Both the position numbers and the translations under genes were made by a program. Below the pieces are notes generated by a model that worked only from the letters and a program-made list of their open reading frames with translations, was not told the origin of the DNA and did not search any database. A stretch of 64,000 bases of DNA from contig VFJL01000007.1 of the NCBI GenBank assembly GCA_009886095.1, positions 1-64,000 of the forward strand. Reading direction: 5' to 3'. Of this stretch, positions 1 to 8,069 are shown one piece after another. The first letter of the stretch is position 1. The number at the start of each line of letters is the position of its first letter. Source of the DNA: Nitrosomonadales bacterium (GTDB lineage Bacteria > Pseudomonadota > Gammaproteobacteria > Burkholderiales > Nitrosomonadaceae).

Positions 1-2
1 AG

Positions 3-86
3 ACCGACCTCAATGCCAGCCGCACGCAAAAGAAACTGGTGCTGAAGGAAGTCAAGGCGGATGAGGAGAGCAGCGATAGCGAGTGA
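3..86 (+). CDS. 3' end of an unidentified CDS (partial)
   Basis: An open frame enters from the left edge and ends at TGA 84-86. It encodes a charged tail of 27 residues ending in EESSDSE. Acidic, serine-rich ends are common on cytoplasmic proteins, but the visible part carries no recognisable domain and I cannot name it. The other two plus-strand frames are closed by stops within this stretch. Confidence 0.3.
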   Translation, partial: TDLNASRTQKKLVLKEVKADEESSDSE

Positions 87-203
87 GGTAGCGCGGTTGC
101 GGGGTGTTCTTGTGGTTAGAGCTTCCATATCCGATTGGCCTGCCAGCGTTGAGTGTCGTGTCAATGCGTATGTGTGCCTCGCTTTGACTGGTGACTTTGG
201 CAA

Positions 204-380
204 TCATGGATGAGTTTCTGCCATGTGCCTGCCCATAGAGGGGAGGTCGCGCCGCAGTTCTGTCCGCTGGAACAGAACTGCGACCCTTGGCATTCGTGTT
301 GATCTTGGTTTTCTATTCCGCAGAGAGTAGGTGGTCTTCTCCTTCTCGCTGTCTTCGCCGTTTGGATACCAAACACTCAT
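204..380 (-). CDS. Small hypothetical protein (58 aa)
   Basis: The ATG at 380 is preceded on the coding strand by AAGGAGATGATT, a strong ribosome binding site with good spacing. That is the main reason to believe this short frame. The product begins MSVWYPNGEDSEKEK, is very polar and basic, and has no membrane segment or known motif. Its 3' half contains an 11-bp hairpin (253-282). It could equally be the remnant of a longer, decayed gene. No function is assigned. Confidence 0.35.
   Translation of the reverse strand: MSVWYPNGEDSEKEKTTYSLRNRKPRSTRMPRVAVLFQRTELRRDLPSMGRHMAETHP
253..282. repeat. Perfect 11-bp inverted repeat
   Basis: CGCAGTTCTGT at 253-263 is mirrored by ACAGAACTGCG at 272-282 with an 8-nt loop. 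No T-tract follows on either strand, so it does not look like an intrinsic terminator. It lies inside the small minus-strand ORF. Confidence 0.5.
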
Positions 381-432
381 AATCATCTCCTTGCTTTCAC
401 GATAGTATTCTGGGGTCTTGCATAATGTTAGA

Positions 433-530
433 TGAGCATCCATAAAAACTTAGATTTTGTTAATAATACTTTGTTGCCCACAAGATGTTTCTTTAAATAT
501 CAGCCGTATGCTGCGTCTACGTTTTTACCG
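433..530 (+). repeat. Dispersed 140-bp repeat, copy A (degenerate, 3' end lost)
   Basis: The left end GAGCATCCATAAAAACTTAGATTTT and the core around ATATCAGCCGTATGCTGCGTCTACGTTTTT match the other copies. The right terminal inverted repeat cannot be found, so this copy is truncated. It lies just upstream of the MocR-type gene and may hold or have replaced its promoter region. Confidence 0.6.
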
Positions 531-578
531 TGAATATACAGATATTCAATATTTATTTGGAGCCAGAACCTACGTACC

Positions 579-2123
579 ATGGTGCTGGCAAAAGAAAACA
601 TGGCAATTCCTATCGTACTTAACCACAGTAGCCGTCAATCACTACAAGGCCAGATTTTTGATCAATTGCGACACCTTATCCTTGGCGGAAAACTAAAACC
701 TGGTGCGCCAATTCCGGCAAGCCGAGTACTGGCTGAGCAGCTTGCTATTTCTCGTAACACCGTGCTACTTGTTTATGACCGTTTGATTGCAGAAGGCTAT
801 CTTCAGTCCCGAAGAGCAATTGGAACCTACGTAAATCTTGAGCTGCCTGAGACTAGTCTCGCTGCAGCGCGTCGAGTTGCCACTTTGGCACCGGTTTCGA
901 CTGAGACAGTTATACGTCCCACAATTCCCTTTATTGGACAGTCCCCAGTTGAGAGGAATACGCGGCATCTAGACTTTGATTTCTTCCCCGACCGGCTTGA
1001 TCCTGATCTATTTCCGCACAAAATATGGCATCGCTATATCAATAAGGTATCCACCGGCACCAATACACACTTTAGCGAATATTGTGACCCGGGTGGATTA
1101 CTCAGCCTACGAGAAATGATCGCCGATCACTTGGGGATGGCACGTGGAATCAGCGTCTCACCTGACCAGATCATTATCACTGCAGGTTCCCAGGAAGGAT
1201 TGAATCTTGCAGCACGACTTTTGGTGAAAGATGCAACGTTAGTCGCTACCGAGAATCCATGTTATCCGGGGGCAGCGCTTCTTTTTGAAAGTTATTATGC
1301 AAAGCTGATTCCAGTACCAGTGGATGAAGCAGGGCTGGATGTTGAACAGCTACCGAAGAGTGGTGTGACGCTGCTATATGTTACACCCTCTCATCAGTAC
1401 CCCCTTGGTTTCACACTATCAATTGAACGGCGTCTGAAGCTTCTCGATTGGGCGCGACGGTGTGGTGCATATATTATCGAAGACGATTATGATTCGGATT
1501 TCCAGTATCGTGGATCACCATTAACAGCGCTTATGGGACTCGACGATTATGGCTGTGTGATGTATCTAGGTACTTTCTCCAAATCTATGGGTGCCGGACT
1601 CCGTCTTGGTTATCTCGTCGTTCCCAGAGTATTGATACAAGCGGCACGCTCAGCCAAAGCGCTGCTTAATAATGGGCATGCGTGGTTGGATCAAGCTACG
1701 ATGGCAGAGTTCATTCGAAGCGGATCTTTTGGCAATCATCTGAGGCGTATGCGCCATTTTTATTCCAAGCGCCGGGATTGTCTCATTGAAGCCTTACGTC
1801 ACCATTTTGGTTCGGTACGACTTTCGGGACTGGAAAGCGGACTGCACTTAGCCTGGCATCTACCAGAAGACTTTCCAGATGCGCGCAAGCTACAAGCACT
1901 TGCACTTCGTCATGGCGTAGGAATCTATTCCATTGGCTCCGGTACAGCCTATGATTATGGAAAGTCTGGTTATAGTGCGCGCACTCTTATACTCGGTTTC
2001 TCTTCAGTTAATGAGTATCAGATTCGAGCAGGTATCCAGCGTATCGCCGACGCACTTGCAGATCTACCAGCACCCGATCCACTTTCGGTAGCAACAGGTC
2101 GTGGTGCTGTTGTATCCTCTTGA
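579..2123 (+). CDS. MocR/PdxR-type GntR-family transcriptional regulator with aminotransferase domain
   Basis: A 514-residue protein with the usual MocR plan. An N-terminal GntR winged helix (about residues 20-85, with SRVLAEQLAISRNTVLLVYD) is followed by a fold-type I aminotransferase-like domain. The expected PLP-site features are visible: AGSQEGLNL, the EDDYDSDF stretch and the lysine region GTFSKSMGAGLRLGY. Such proteins bind DNA and sense PLP or an amine, and the best known control pdxST. No pdx gene is adjacent here, so the target is unknown. ATG 600 is an alternative start; neither start has a strong ribosome binding site. The gene converges on the sigma-E operon. Confidence 0.88.
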   Translation: MVLAKENMAIPIVLNHSSRQSLQGQIFDQLRHLILGGKLKPGAPIPASRVLAEQLAISRNTVLLVYDRLIAEGYLQSRRAIGTYVNLELPETSLAAARRVATLAPVSTETVIRPTIPFIGQSPVERNTRHLDFDFFPDRLDPDLFPHKIWHRYINKVSTGTNTHFSEYCDPGGLLSLREMIADHLGMARGISVSPDQIIITAGSQEGLNLAARLLVKDATLVATENPCYPGAALLFESYYAKLIPVPVDEAGLDVEQLPKSGVTLLYVTPSHQYPLGFTLSIERRLKLLDWARRCGAYIIEDDYDSDFQYRGSPLTALMGLDDYGCVMYLGTFSKSMGAGLRLGYLVVPRVLIQAARSAKALLNNGHAWLDQATMAEFIRSGSFGNHLRRMRHFYSKRRDCLIEALRHHFGSVRLSGLESGLHLAWHLPEDFPDARKLQALALRHGVGIYSIGSGTAYDYGKSGYSARTLILGFSSVNEYQIRAGIQRIADALADLPAPDPLSVATGRGAVVSS

Positions 2124-2147
2124 ACTCAGCCCATTATTATCGCTACA

Positions 2148-2191
2148 CTCTTATCCAAAACATATTCTACAAAATTCGTTTTGGATAAGAG
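2148..2191. terminator. Bidirectional terminator-like hairpin
   Basis: A perfect 14-bp stem (CTCTTATCCAAAAC at 2148-2161, GTTTTGGATAAGAG at 2178-2191) with a 16-nt loop sits between the convergent MocR-type and rseB genes. T-rich sequence (CCTTTTGTTTTC) follows about 8 nt later on the plus strand. The position fits a shared terminator, although the T-tract does not abut the stem. Confidence 0.6.
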
Positions 2192-2212
2192 GGACGGCCT
2201 TTTGTTTTCTGC

Positions 2213-3202
2213 TTATCTGGCTTTGTAGTTGATTACCGAGTTACCAATTTGCATTACCGTTGTTGGTGGAACTTCACCCACTGTTGTTACCATATTGTCC
2301 GCCACTATACGGGTATAAATATTGATTGCGCCGTAACCAGGGAAGAGTCCCTGAACCGGTGGCGGAGAATTTCTTTCCACTGGTTCGATAAATACTGATA
2401 CCGCAGCAAGACCGTCTGACAACGCGATGTGGCCGACCGGTGCTGGTTTTCCGGAAAGATTTCGTTTCATTTCAATAATTTTCTTGAACCCTGCCGGAAG
2501 ATTATTGACTTGCCAGCCGAGTTTTTTGTTTCCCATTGCGGAAGATACCAAATTAGTGATGCGCCAGCCCGCAGCTTCCGCAGAGTATTTTGATTTCAAT
2601 ATTTCCTTATCTATCTCGCCACCAATCTTTAGCTGGGCAAAAACAAACTGTTCTACCACACGCCCCTTGTCCACTACTGCAGCTTTAAGTAGGAGGCCAG
2701 TGTGTGGATCTACCCACAGCCTATGACCATAGCGCATGTCGTCCCTGGGTTCCAGCACAATTACCTGGCATTCATAATCGCTGATGCGCTCCGGCTCACC
2801 TTTGCTAATAATATAATTATCATTGAGATTGCTCAGTGGTTCAGGTAGAAGTGCGGGGAAAACTTTCCGTAGCCAGCGCTTTTCAGCCACGATGGTTTTG
2901 CTCTCCGGCAAGTAACATCGCATCTCATCATTGTTACGAATAATCTCGCGTGGCGAACCATCCAGTATTTCAATTTTTTCATGCTCGCCATCCTGATCCA
3001 GCATGTGGACAATGCGCGACGTTTCAATGTAATTACCAGAAGAGTAGATGAAGGTACCTATATAATTATGCTGACGGGGGGCAGTTGCTATTTTTTGCAG
3101 TAAGTTTAATACCTCTATGGATGGATCAGATGAGTTTTGCGCGAATATGGGTTGTACAATGCCAAATAGCAATAACAAGGCAACTAGCGTAACTCTTGTC
3201 AT
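2213..3202 (-). CDS. rseB: Sigma-E factor regulatory protein RseB/MucB
   Basis: A 329-residue periplasmic protein with a cleavable signal peptide (MTRVTLVALLLLFGIVQPIFAQ). The rest has the MucB/RseB layout: a lipoprotein-like N-terminal domain (IGTFIYSSGN) and a smaller C-terminal domain. In known systems RseB binds the periplasmic part of the anti-sigma factor, protects it from proteolysis and senses envelope damage. The start codon overlaps the end of rseA by 4 nt, which suggests translational coupling. No rseC or degP/mucD follows, so the operon is the short three-gene form. Confidence 0.9.
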   Translation of the reverse strand: MTRVTLVALLLLFGIVQPIFAQNSSDPSIEVLNLLQKIATAPRQHNYIGTFIYSSGNYIETSRIVHMLDQDGEHEKIEILDGSPREIIRNNDEMRCYLPESKTIVAEKRWLRKVFPALLPEPLSNLNDNYIISKGEPERISDYECQVIVLEPRDDMRYGHRLWVDPHTGLLLKAAVVDKGRVVEQFVFAQLKIGGEIDKEILKSKYSAEAAGWRITNLVSSAMGNKKLGWQVNNLPAGFKKIIEMKRNLSGKPAPVGHIALSDGLAAVSVFIEPVERNSPPPVQGLFPGYGAINIYTRIVADNMVTTVGEVPPTTVMQIGNSVINYKAR

Positions 3203-3726
3203 CTGGCCGGACTTTCCCGCGACTCTGAAACTGTACGTATATAGCCATGCATCGCTGGAGTCGGTGAAAATTCCCGATGTGCTAGTAGATAGTCATTAAT
3301 CTGGGCAGAAGTTAGGACTGAGCTCGGGATATGGACAGAAGTGGCAATGGGAGTCATCTGTACAGATGGCTGAAGAGCCGGTTCATTGCGGGCAAGATTT
3401 TCTTGCGTACGATCCATGTTTTGCAGGCTCATCCATCCTACTGCGGCTATCACCGCTACCGAGGCTGCTGCCGAAAGAGCAAATACTTTAATCTTGCGTC
3501 CCATCGGTGGTTGTAGTGCGAGTATGGTTGGTTCTACAGCCAGTCTTGCACTAACGCGGGGGGAAATATCAACAGATATTGTCGACTGTCGCAAGGTATC
3601 ACCAATCATATGATAAGTCGCCCACTTGTCGCGCAATTCGTCTGCTTTCTTAAGTTGTATAATCGTACCAGCGACATCTTCAGAATCCAGTTCGCCATCC
3701 ATTAACGCTGATATTTTGCTTTTCAT
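3199..3726 (-). CDS. rseA: Anti-sigma-E factor RseA/MucA
   Basis: 175 residues. The N-terminal cytoplasmic domain has the RseA signature (MKSKISALMDGELDSEDV...LRDKWATYHMIGDTLR) that grips sigma-E. A single membrane segment follows at about residues 82-101 (VFALSAAASVAVIAAVGWM), then a periplasmic tail. It is expected to hold sigma-E at the inner membrane until stress proteolysis. It lies one base after the rpoE stop and overlaps rseB, so the three genes form one transcription unit. Confidence 0.92.
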   Translation of the reverse strand: MKSKISALMDGELDSEDVAGTIIQLKKADELRDKWATYHMIGDTLRQSTISVDISPRVSARLAVEPTILALQPPMGRKIKVFALSAAASVAVIAAVGWMSLQNMDRTQENLARNEPALQPSVQMTPIATSVHIPSSVLTSAQINDYLLAHREFSPTPAMHGYIRTVSESRESPAR

Positions 3727-3727
3727 A

Positions 3728-4333
3728 CTACCACCTCTTGTCTTTACCGGTTCCCAGCATGGGCCGTAATTTTTCTGCTATTGCTTCACGAGCGCGAAAT
3801 ATTCGCGATCGCACCGTGCCGATGGGACAGTTCATGATGCCTGCAATTTCTTCATAACTCAGTCCCTCGATTTCTCTCAGGGTAATTGCCATGCGTAACT
3901 CTTCGGGCAATTCCTGTAAAGTCTGATTCACCGTCTGGGCAATCTGCTTACTCATCAGTTCACTTTCAGGTGTGTTCATCTCCCGTAATTGACTACCTTC
4001 CTCAAAATTTTCGGCATCTTCACTGTCGAATCCGCTGCTCGTAGTGGTTGGTGCTCGCCGCCCTTGAGTTACGAGGAAATTCTTCGCGGTATTAATGCCA
4101 ATCCTGTACAGCCAGGTATAAAATGCACTCTCACCACGGAACGATGGTAATGCCCGGTAAGCCTTGATAAAGGTCTCCTGGGTGACATCTTCTACTTCAG
4201 CGGCATCGCGAATAAACTGCGACAACAACCGTGCCAACCTACGTTGATACTTGATGACCAGTAGATCGAAGGCTTGCTTATCCCCATGCTGTACGCGTTC
4301 CACCAGCTGCTGATCAATCTCCCGGTCACCCAT
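3728..4333 (-). CDS. rpoE: RNA polymerase sigma factor RpoE (AlgU type)
   Basis: 201 residues, the usual length of an ECF sigma-E factor. Region 2 (QAFDLLVIKYQRRLARLL, EDVTQETFIKAYRALPSFRG) and region 4 (LPEELRMAITLREIEGLS and IGTVRSRIFRAREAI) are both present. It directs transcription of envelope-stress genes and usually its own operon. The ATG at 4333 is preceded by GGGGAA. I looked for a GAACTT/TCTGA autoregulatory promoter upstream and found no convincing match. It is divergent from nadB, the common arrangement in proteobacteria. Confidence 0.95.
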   Translation of the reverse strand: MGDREIDQQLVERVQHGDKQAFDLLVIKYQRRLARLLSQFIRDAAEVEDVTQETFIKAYRALPSFRGESAFYTWLYRIGINTAKNFLVTQGRRAPTTTSSGFDSEDAENFEEGSQLREMNTPESELMSKQIAQTVNQTLQELPEELRMAITLREIEGLSYEEIAGIMNCPIGTVRSRIFRAREAIAEKLRPMLGTGKDKRW

Positions 4334-4584
4334 GCTACTTGTTCCCCGAATTTTATGATTTGTACTTGTGCATGCCGCTACATCATATGGCAGTGAATCA
4401 AGTATACCCGTTCAGGGGTTCATCCGGGAACCGTACGCGACTTATCACGCATAACTTGAATCAAGAGACAGCGGATGACCAGGATTAGTTCACTCGATAA
4501 AGTGGGTATTCTAAAAAATAGAGATGGAAACGCCAAGTCTGTTATGATTTTCAATTCATACGAATGTAATTATCTTAGACTAAA

Positions 4585-6171
4585 ATGCCTCAACTTGATT
4601 TTGACACACTTATTATTGGCAGTGGTCTCGCTGGTCTTACGCTTGCACTCAATCTGGCGCAAAGTAAAAAAGTTTGTCTTGTCACTAAACAAGCTCTGCT
4701 TGACAGTGCTAGTGGCTGGGCCCAGGGTGGCATTGCCGCAGCACTATCAGAAGAGGATTCCCCCGATGCACATATCCGTGACACTCTTGCCGCGGGTGCT
4801 GGGTTGTGTGATGAGGTGGTTACCCGCTATGTGGCAGAGAACGGTCCGCGAGCCATTGAATGGCTGATCACTCAAGGGGTGCCGTTCACTCGTGATCAGA
4901 ATAACGAAACCGGTTATCACCTGACGCGGGAAGGTGGCCATAGCGTTCGCCGGGTGATTCATGCGGCAGATACCACCGGGCAGGCAGTGCAGCTAACGCT
5001 GGGTGAAAAAGTCCGTACTCATCCAAATATTACCGTACTTGAGCACCATATCGCAATTGATCTTATCACCAGCGCGAAACTGGGTCACCCCGATAAAAAT
5101 AACAATTGTTGCTATGGCGCTTATGTGCTGGATAGCACGGCAGGCAGAGTCGACACCATCGCCGCGCATTGCACGGTGCTGGCGACTGGTGGTGCCGGCA
5201 AAGTTTATCTCTACACTACTAATCCCGACACGGCTACCGGTGATGGTATCGCTATGGGCTGGCGCGCAGGTTGCCGCGTTGCCAATATGGAATTCATCCA
5301 GTTTCACCCTACTTGCCTTTATCATCCCCATGCCAAATCATTTTTGATTTCCGAGGCAGTACGCGGCGAAGGTGGCTTGCTAAAACTTCCTGATGGCTCG
5401 CGTTTCATGCCTTGGCATGACGAACGCATCGAACTCGCACCACGCGACATTGTTGCCCGTGCTATTGACTTTGAAATGAAAAAACGTGGCCTGGATTGCG
5501 TTTATTTGGACATTTCCCACAAGCCTGCAAATTTCTTGCGAGAGCACTTTCCCAACATTTACGCCCGCTGCCTGGAGCTGGGTATAGATATAACCAAACA
5601 GCCAATCCCCGTAGTACCCGCAGCTCATTATACCTGTGGTGGTATCGTCACCGATTGGAACGGCAAGACCGATCTAGACAATCTTTACGCCATCGGTGAA
5701 ACTGCCCATACCGGACTGCATGGTGCCAACCGTCTGGCGAGCAATTCGCTACTGGAGTGTCTGGTATTTGGACAGGCGGCAGCTACAGATATTCTTCGTC
5801 AACGGTCCATGTCCGCTGTACAGTTGCCGCAATGGGACGAAAGCCGTGTTACTGATGCCGACGAGGAAATCGTTATTTCTCACAACTGGGATGAGCTGCG
5901 GCGTTTTATGTGGGACTATGTGGGCATAGTTCGTACCAGCAAACGCCTACAACGCGCGCAGCATCGCATCAAGTTGTTACACGAAGAAATCAACGAGTAT
6001 TATGCTAATTTTCGCGTGACCAGTGATCTGCTGGAATTACGTAATCTGGTGGATACCGCCGATCTTATCGTACAAAGTGCGATGCTGCGCCACGAAAGTC
6101 GCGGCTTACACTTTAGCCGGGATTATCCTGATCTTCTGCCGCAAGCGCAAAATACAGTATTGAAACGCTAA
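4585..6171 (+). CDS. nadB: L-aspartate oxidase NadB
   Basis: A 528-residue flavoprotein that oxidises L-aspartate to iminoaspartate, the first step of de novo NAD synthesis. The FAD-binding motif [11 protein letters not shown] is at the N-terminus. The active-site region has HLTREGGHS and QFHPTCLY, and the second FAD segment is [13 protein letters not shown]. The helical C-terminal domain of the fumarate reductase superfamily is complete. The ATG at 4585 matches the family N-terminus, but the Shine-Dalgarno is poor. nadA and nadC are not in the window. Confidence 0.96.
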   Translation: MPQLDFDTLIIGSGLAGLTLALNLAQSKKVCLVTKQALLDSASGWAQGGIAAALSEEDSPDAHIRDTLAAGAGLCDEVVTRYVAENGPRAIEWLITQGVPFTRDQNNETGYHLTREGGHSVRRVIHAADTTGQAVQLTLGEKVRTHPNITVLEHHIAIDLITSAKLGHPDKNNNCCYGAYVLDSTAGRVDTIAAHCTVLATGGAGKVYLYTTNPDTATGDGIAMGWRAGCRVANMEFIQFHPTCLYHPHAKSFLISEAVRGEGGLLKLPDGSRFMPWHDERIELAPRDIVARAIDFEMKKRGLDCVYLDISHKPANFLREHFPNIYARCLELGIDITKQPIPVVPAAHYTCGGIVTDWNGKTDLDNLYAIGETAHTGLHGANRLASNSLLECLVFGQAAATDILRQRSMSAVQLPQWDESRVTDADEEIVISHNWDELRRFMWDYVGIVRTSKRLQRAQHRIKLLHEEINEYYANFRVTSDLLELRNLVDTADLIVQSAMLRHESRGLHFSRDYPDLLPQAQNTVLKR

Positions 6172-6176
6172 CGCCT

Positions 6177-6331
6177 CATTCCAATTCCAGTCTGAAAGTG
6201 AACGAGGCAATGACGAACGAATGTCGCAGACAGTACCTCCTCCAATGGGGCTGCCTTCCTGGCGAATAGTACGGTCATGTACGAGTGAGAATATCAACGA
6301 AGTGCCACTGTGATGAAATGGAATTGGAATT
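6177..6331. repeat. Short element bounded by a 12-bp inverted repeat
   Basis: ATTCCAATTCCA near 6179 and TGGAATTGGAAT near 6319 form a perfect 12-bp inverted repeat around roughly 130 bp without a gene. It lies between nadB and the convergent ygfX. It does not share sequence with the dispersed 140-bp family. It could be a second small non-autonomous element or a long-range hairpin. Confidence 0.45.
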
Positions 6332-6770
6332 AGCCCGGGTCTTTCCACTTCCAACGTAATAGTACCCTCAACTGCCTGAACTGCTCGACATCTATTCCGT
6401 CTGCTAGAATTACCACGCTACGGGTAAAAAATCTACCAGATGGTTTTAGGTTCAGCACTGTCAGATAAGGTGCAACAAAGCTGCTACCGAGCAGGGTACA
6501 GGCAATGCGATCGCCACGCCGCGTTTCAAGTGTGCAGGTCATTTCTTCTGACAGATCGAAAGTCACTATCGATCCGGGTGAGCGCAACAATGCATAATAT
6601 CGCAAATAATAAAATAGACTAATGGCAAATATTATTGTGCCTATTAGTTTAACCGCCATCGGCAATGCCAGTGGCCACAACATGCCGATAGCGGCAAAAT
6701 GGGCGAAACTCAGTATCACGGCTAAGCGTATGGAAGGTTTGAGGCGGATGACGAGTGAGGTGGTAACCAT
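6330..6770 (-). CDS. ygfX: YgfX-like inner membrane protein (CptA toxin family)
   Basis: 146 residues. Two closely spaced hydrophobic segments (about residues 14-55) are followed by a soluble domain rich in beta strands (SPGSIVTFDLSEEMTCTLE), the plan of the YgfX family (DUF1434). In E. coli YgfX pairs with YgfY/SdhE and has been reported to affect MreB and FtsZ. No sdhE gene is adjacent here. The nadB-ygfX-ygfZ neighbourhood supports the name, since these genes cluster in many proteobacteria. Confidence 0.7.
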   Translation of the reverse strand: MVTTSLVIRLKPSIRLAVILSFAHFAAIGMLWPLALPMAVKLIGTIIFAISLFYYLRYYALLRSPGSIVTFDLSEEMTCTLETRRGDRIACTLLGSSFVAPYLTVLNLKPSGRFFTRSVVILADGIDVEQFRQLRVLLRWKWKDPG

Positions 6771-6792
6771 ATGTTGATTATCGCACTTCCAT

Positions 6793-6909
6793 GCGCCTCT
6801 AAAAATTCAGATTTCATAACGATACTATGTTATCCACAAATAATATATTCCCCAATATATCAGTCATATGCTGTGTCCTGTTTATAACTTTAAATTTTTA
6901 GCGGCGTCC
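6793..6909 (+). repeat. Dispersed 140-bp repeat, copy B
   Basis: It starts GCGCCTCTAAAAATTCAGATTTC, has the core ATATATCAGTCATATGCTGTGTCC, and ends AAATTTTTAGCGGCGTCC. The ends form the terminal inverted repeat of the family. It fills the intergenic space between the divergent ygfX and ygfZ genes and ends about 50 nt before the ygfZ ATG, so it probably affects the promoters of both. Confidence 0.8.
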
Positions 6910-6962
6910 TTTTGTCGATTGATCATATAATCGACATTTCTCATCAGCTCTATGTTTCCGGT

Positions 6963-7988
6963 ATGAACTCAACTTGGCAAGCCTACCTGCAAGCTCGCAA
7001 TGCAATTATTCAAGACGGCTGCATTAGCCACTATGGCGATGCTGCTGCCGAACTTAAAAGCGCCCGCTTGGGTACGTTGCTGACTGATCTTTCACACTTT
7101 GGCCTGATTCATTTTTCCGGTGAGGATGCACAGGCTTTCCTGCAGGGGCAATTGAGTTGCGATGTTAGAAAAATAGACTTATCAAATGCCCAATACGGCA
7201 GCTATTGCACCCCCAAAGGTCGGATGCTGGCGAGTTTTCTGGTATGGCACGGTGACGGCTATATTATGCAACTGCCATTTTCGCTACAAGTGGCAATCCG
7301 CAAGCGTCTTTCCATGTTCGTATTGCGTGCCAAAGTTGAGTTGGTCGACAGCAGCAATACACTGGTGCGCATGGGTGTGGCTGGAAGTCGTGCCGCAGCA
7401 TTACTGGTAGAAGTTCTGGGTACAGTTCCAGGCACGCATCTTGGCGTGATTCACAGTGAGCAGGGAAGTATCATCCGTCTTGCGCAAGACCGTTTTGAAC
7501 TCGTTACTCTGCCAGAGCAGGCGCCTGCACTGTGGGAGCATTTGAGCAAAGAGGCTACTCCAGTAGGGGCACCCTGTTGGAACTGGCTGGAAATCAAAGC
7601 GGGCATTCCCGTTATTACTCCCGCTACTCAGGAACAATTCATACCACAAATGGCGAATCTGGAAGCCATCGGCGGAGTGAGTTTTCAGAAAGGCTGTTAT
7701 CCGGGGCAGGAAATCGTTGCGCGTACCCAGCATCTGGGCAAGGTCAAGCGCCGTATGTATCTAGCCAATATCCAATCGTTAAATCCAGTTGCGGCCGGAG
7801 ATGAGTTGTTCAGTACTGATATGACAGGGCAATCCAGCGGCATGGTGGTCAATGCAGCACCTTCGCCCGATGGCGGCTTCGATGTGCTGGCAGTAATACA
7901 GATAAGCAGCGTCGAGGCCGGTAAGATTCATTGGAAAGAGCTGGATGGTCCCACGCTGGAGATTGTGCCGTTACCTTATTCACTTTAA
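6963..7988 (+). CDS. ygfZ: Folate-binding Fe-S cluster/tRNA-modification protein YgfZ
   Basis: A GcvT-fold protein of 341 residues from ATG 6963. The frame also allows TTG 6912 directly behind the repeat element, but homologous sequence begins near MNSTWQAYLQAR. The family signature KGCYPGQEIVARTQHLGKVKRR is complete, including the conserved cysteine. YgfZ uses tetrahydrofolate and supports Fe-S enzymes such as MiaB. The upstream repeat element occupies its promoter region. Confidence 0.9.
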   Translation: MNSTWQAYLQARNAIIQDGCISHYGDAAAELKSARLGTLLTDLSHFGLIHFSGEDAQAFLQGQLSCDVRKIDLSNAQYGSYCTPKGRMLASFLVWHGDGYIMQLPFSLQVAIRKRLSMFVLRAKVELVDSSNTLVRMGVAGSRAAALLVEVLGTVPGTHLGVIHSEQGSIIRLAQDRFELVTLPEQAPALWEHLSKEATPVGAPCWNWLEIKAGIPVITPATQEQFIPQMANLEAIGGVSFQKGCYPGQEIVARTQHLGKVKRRMYLANIQSLNPVAAGDELFSTDMTGQSSGMVVNAAPSPDGGFDVLAVIQISSVEAGKIHWKELDGPTLEIVPLPYSL

Positions 7989-8069
7989 GGTATTTTGTTC
8001 GGGAGAATCATTTATAGTCATGGCTTCCATCGACCGGCAAATTTGCGTTACTGGATACTTGCATAGGGT

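Noticed and set aside
4334-4460. Sigma-E autoregulatory promoter upstream of rpoE
   Set aside because: No pair close to GAACTT and TCTGA at 16-17 bp spacing was found.
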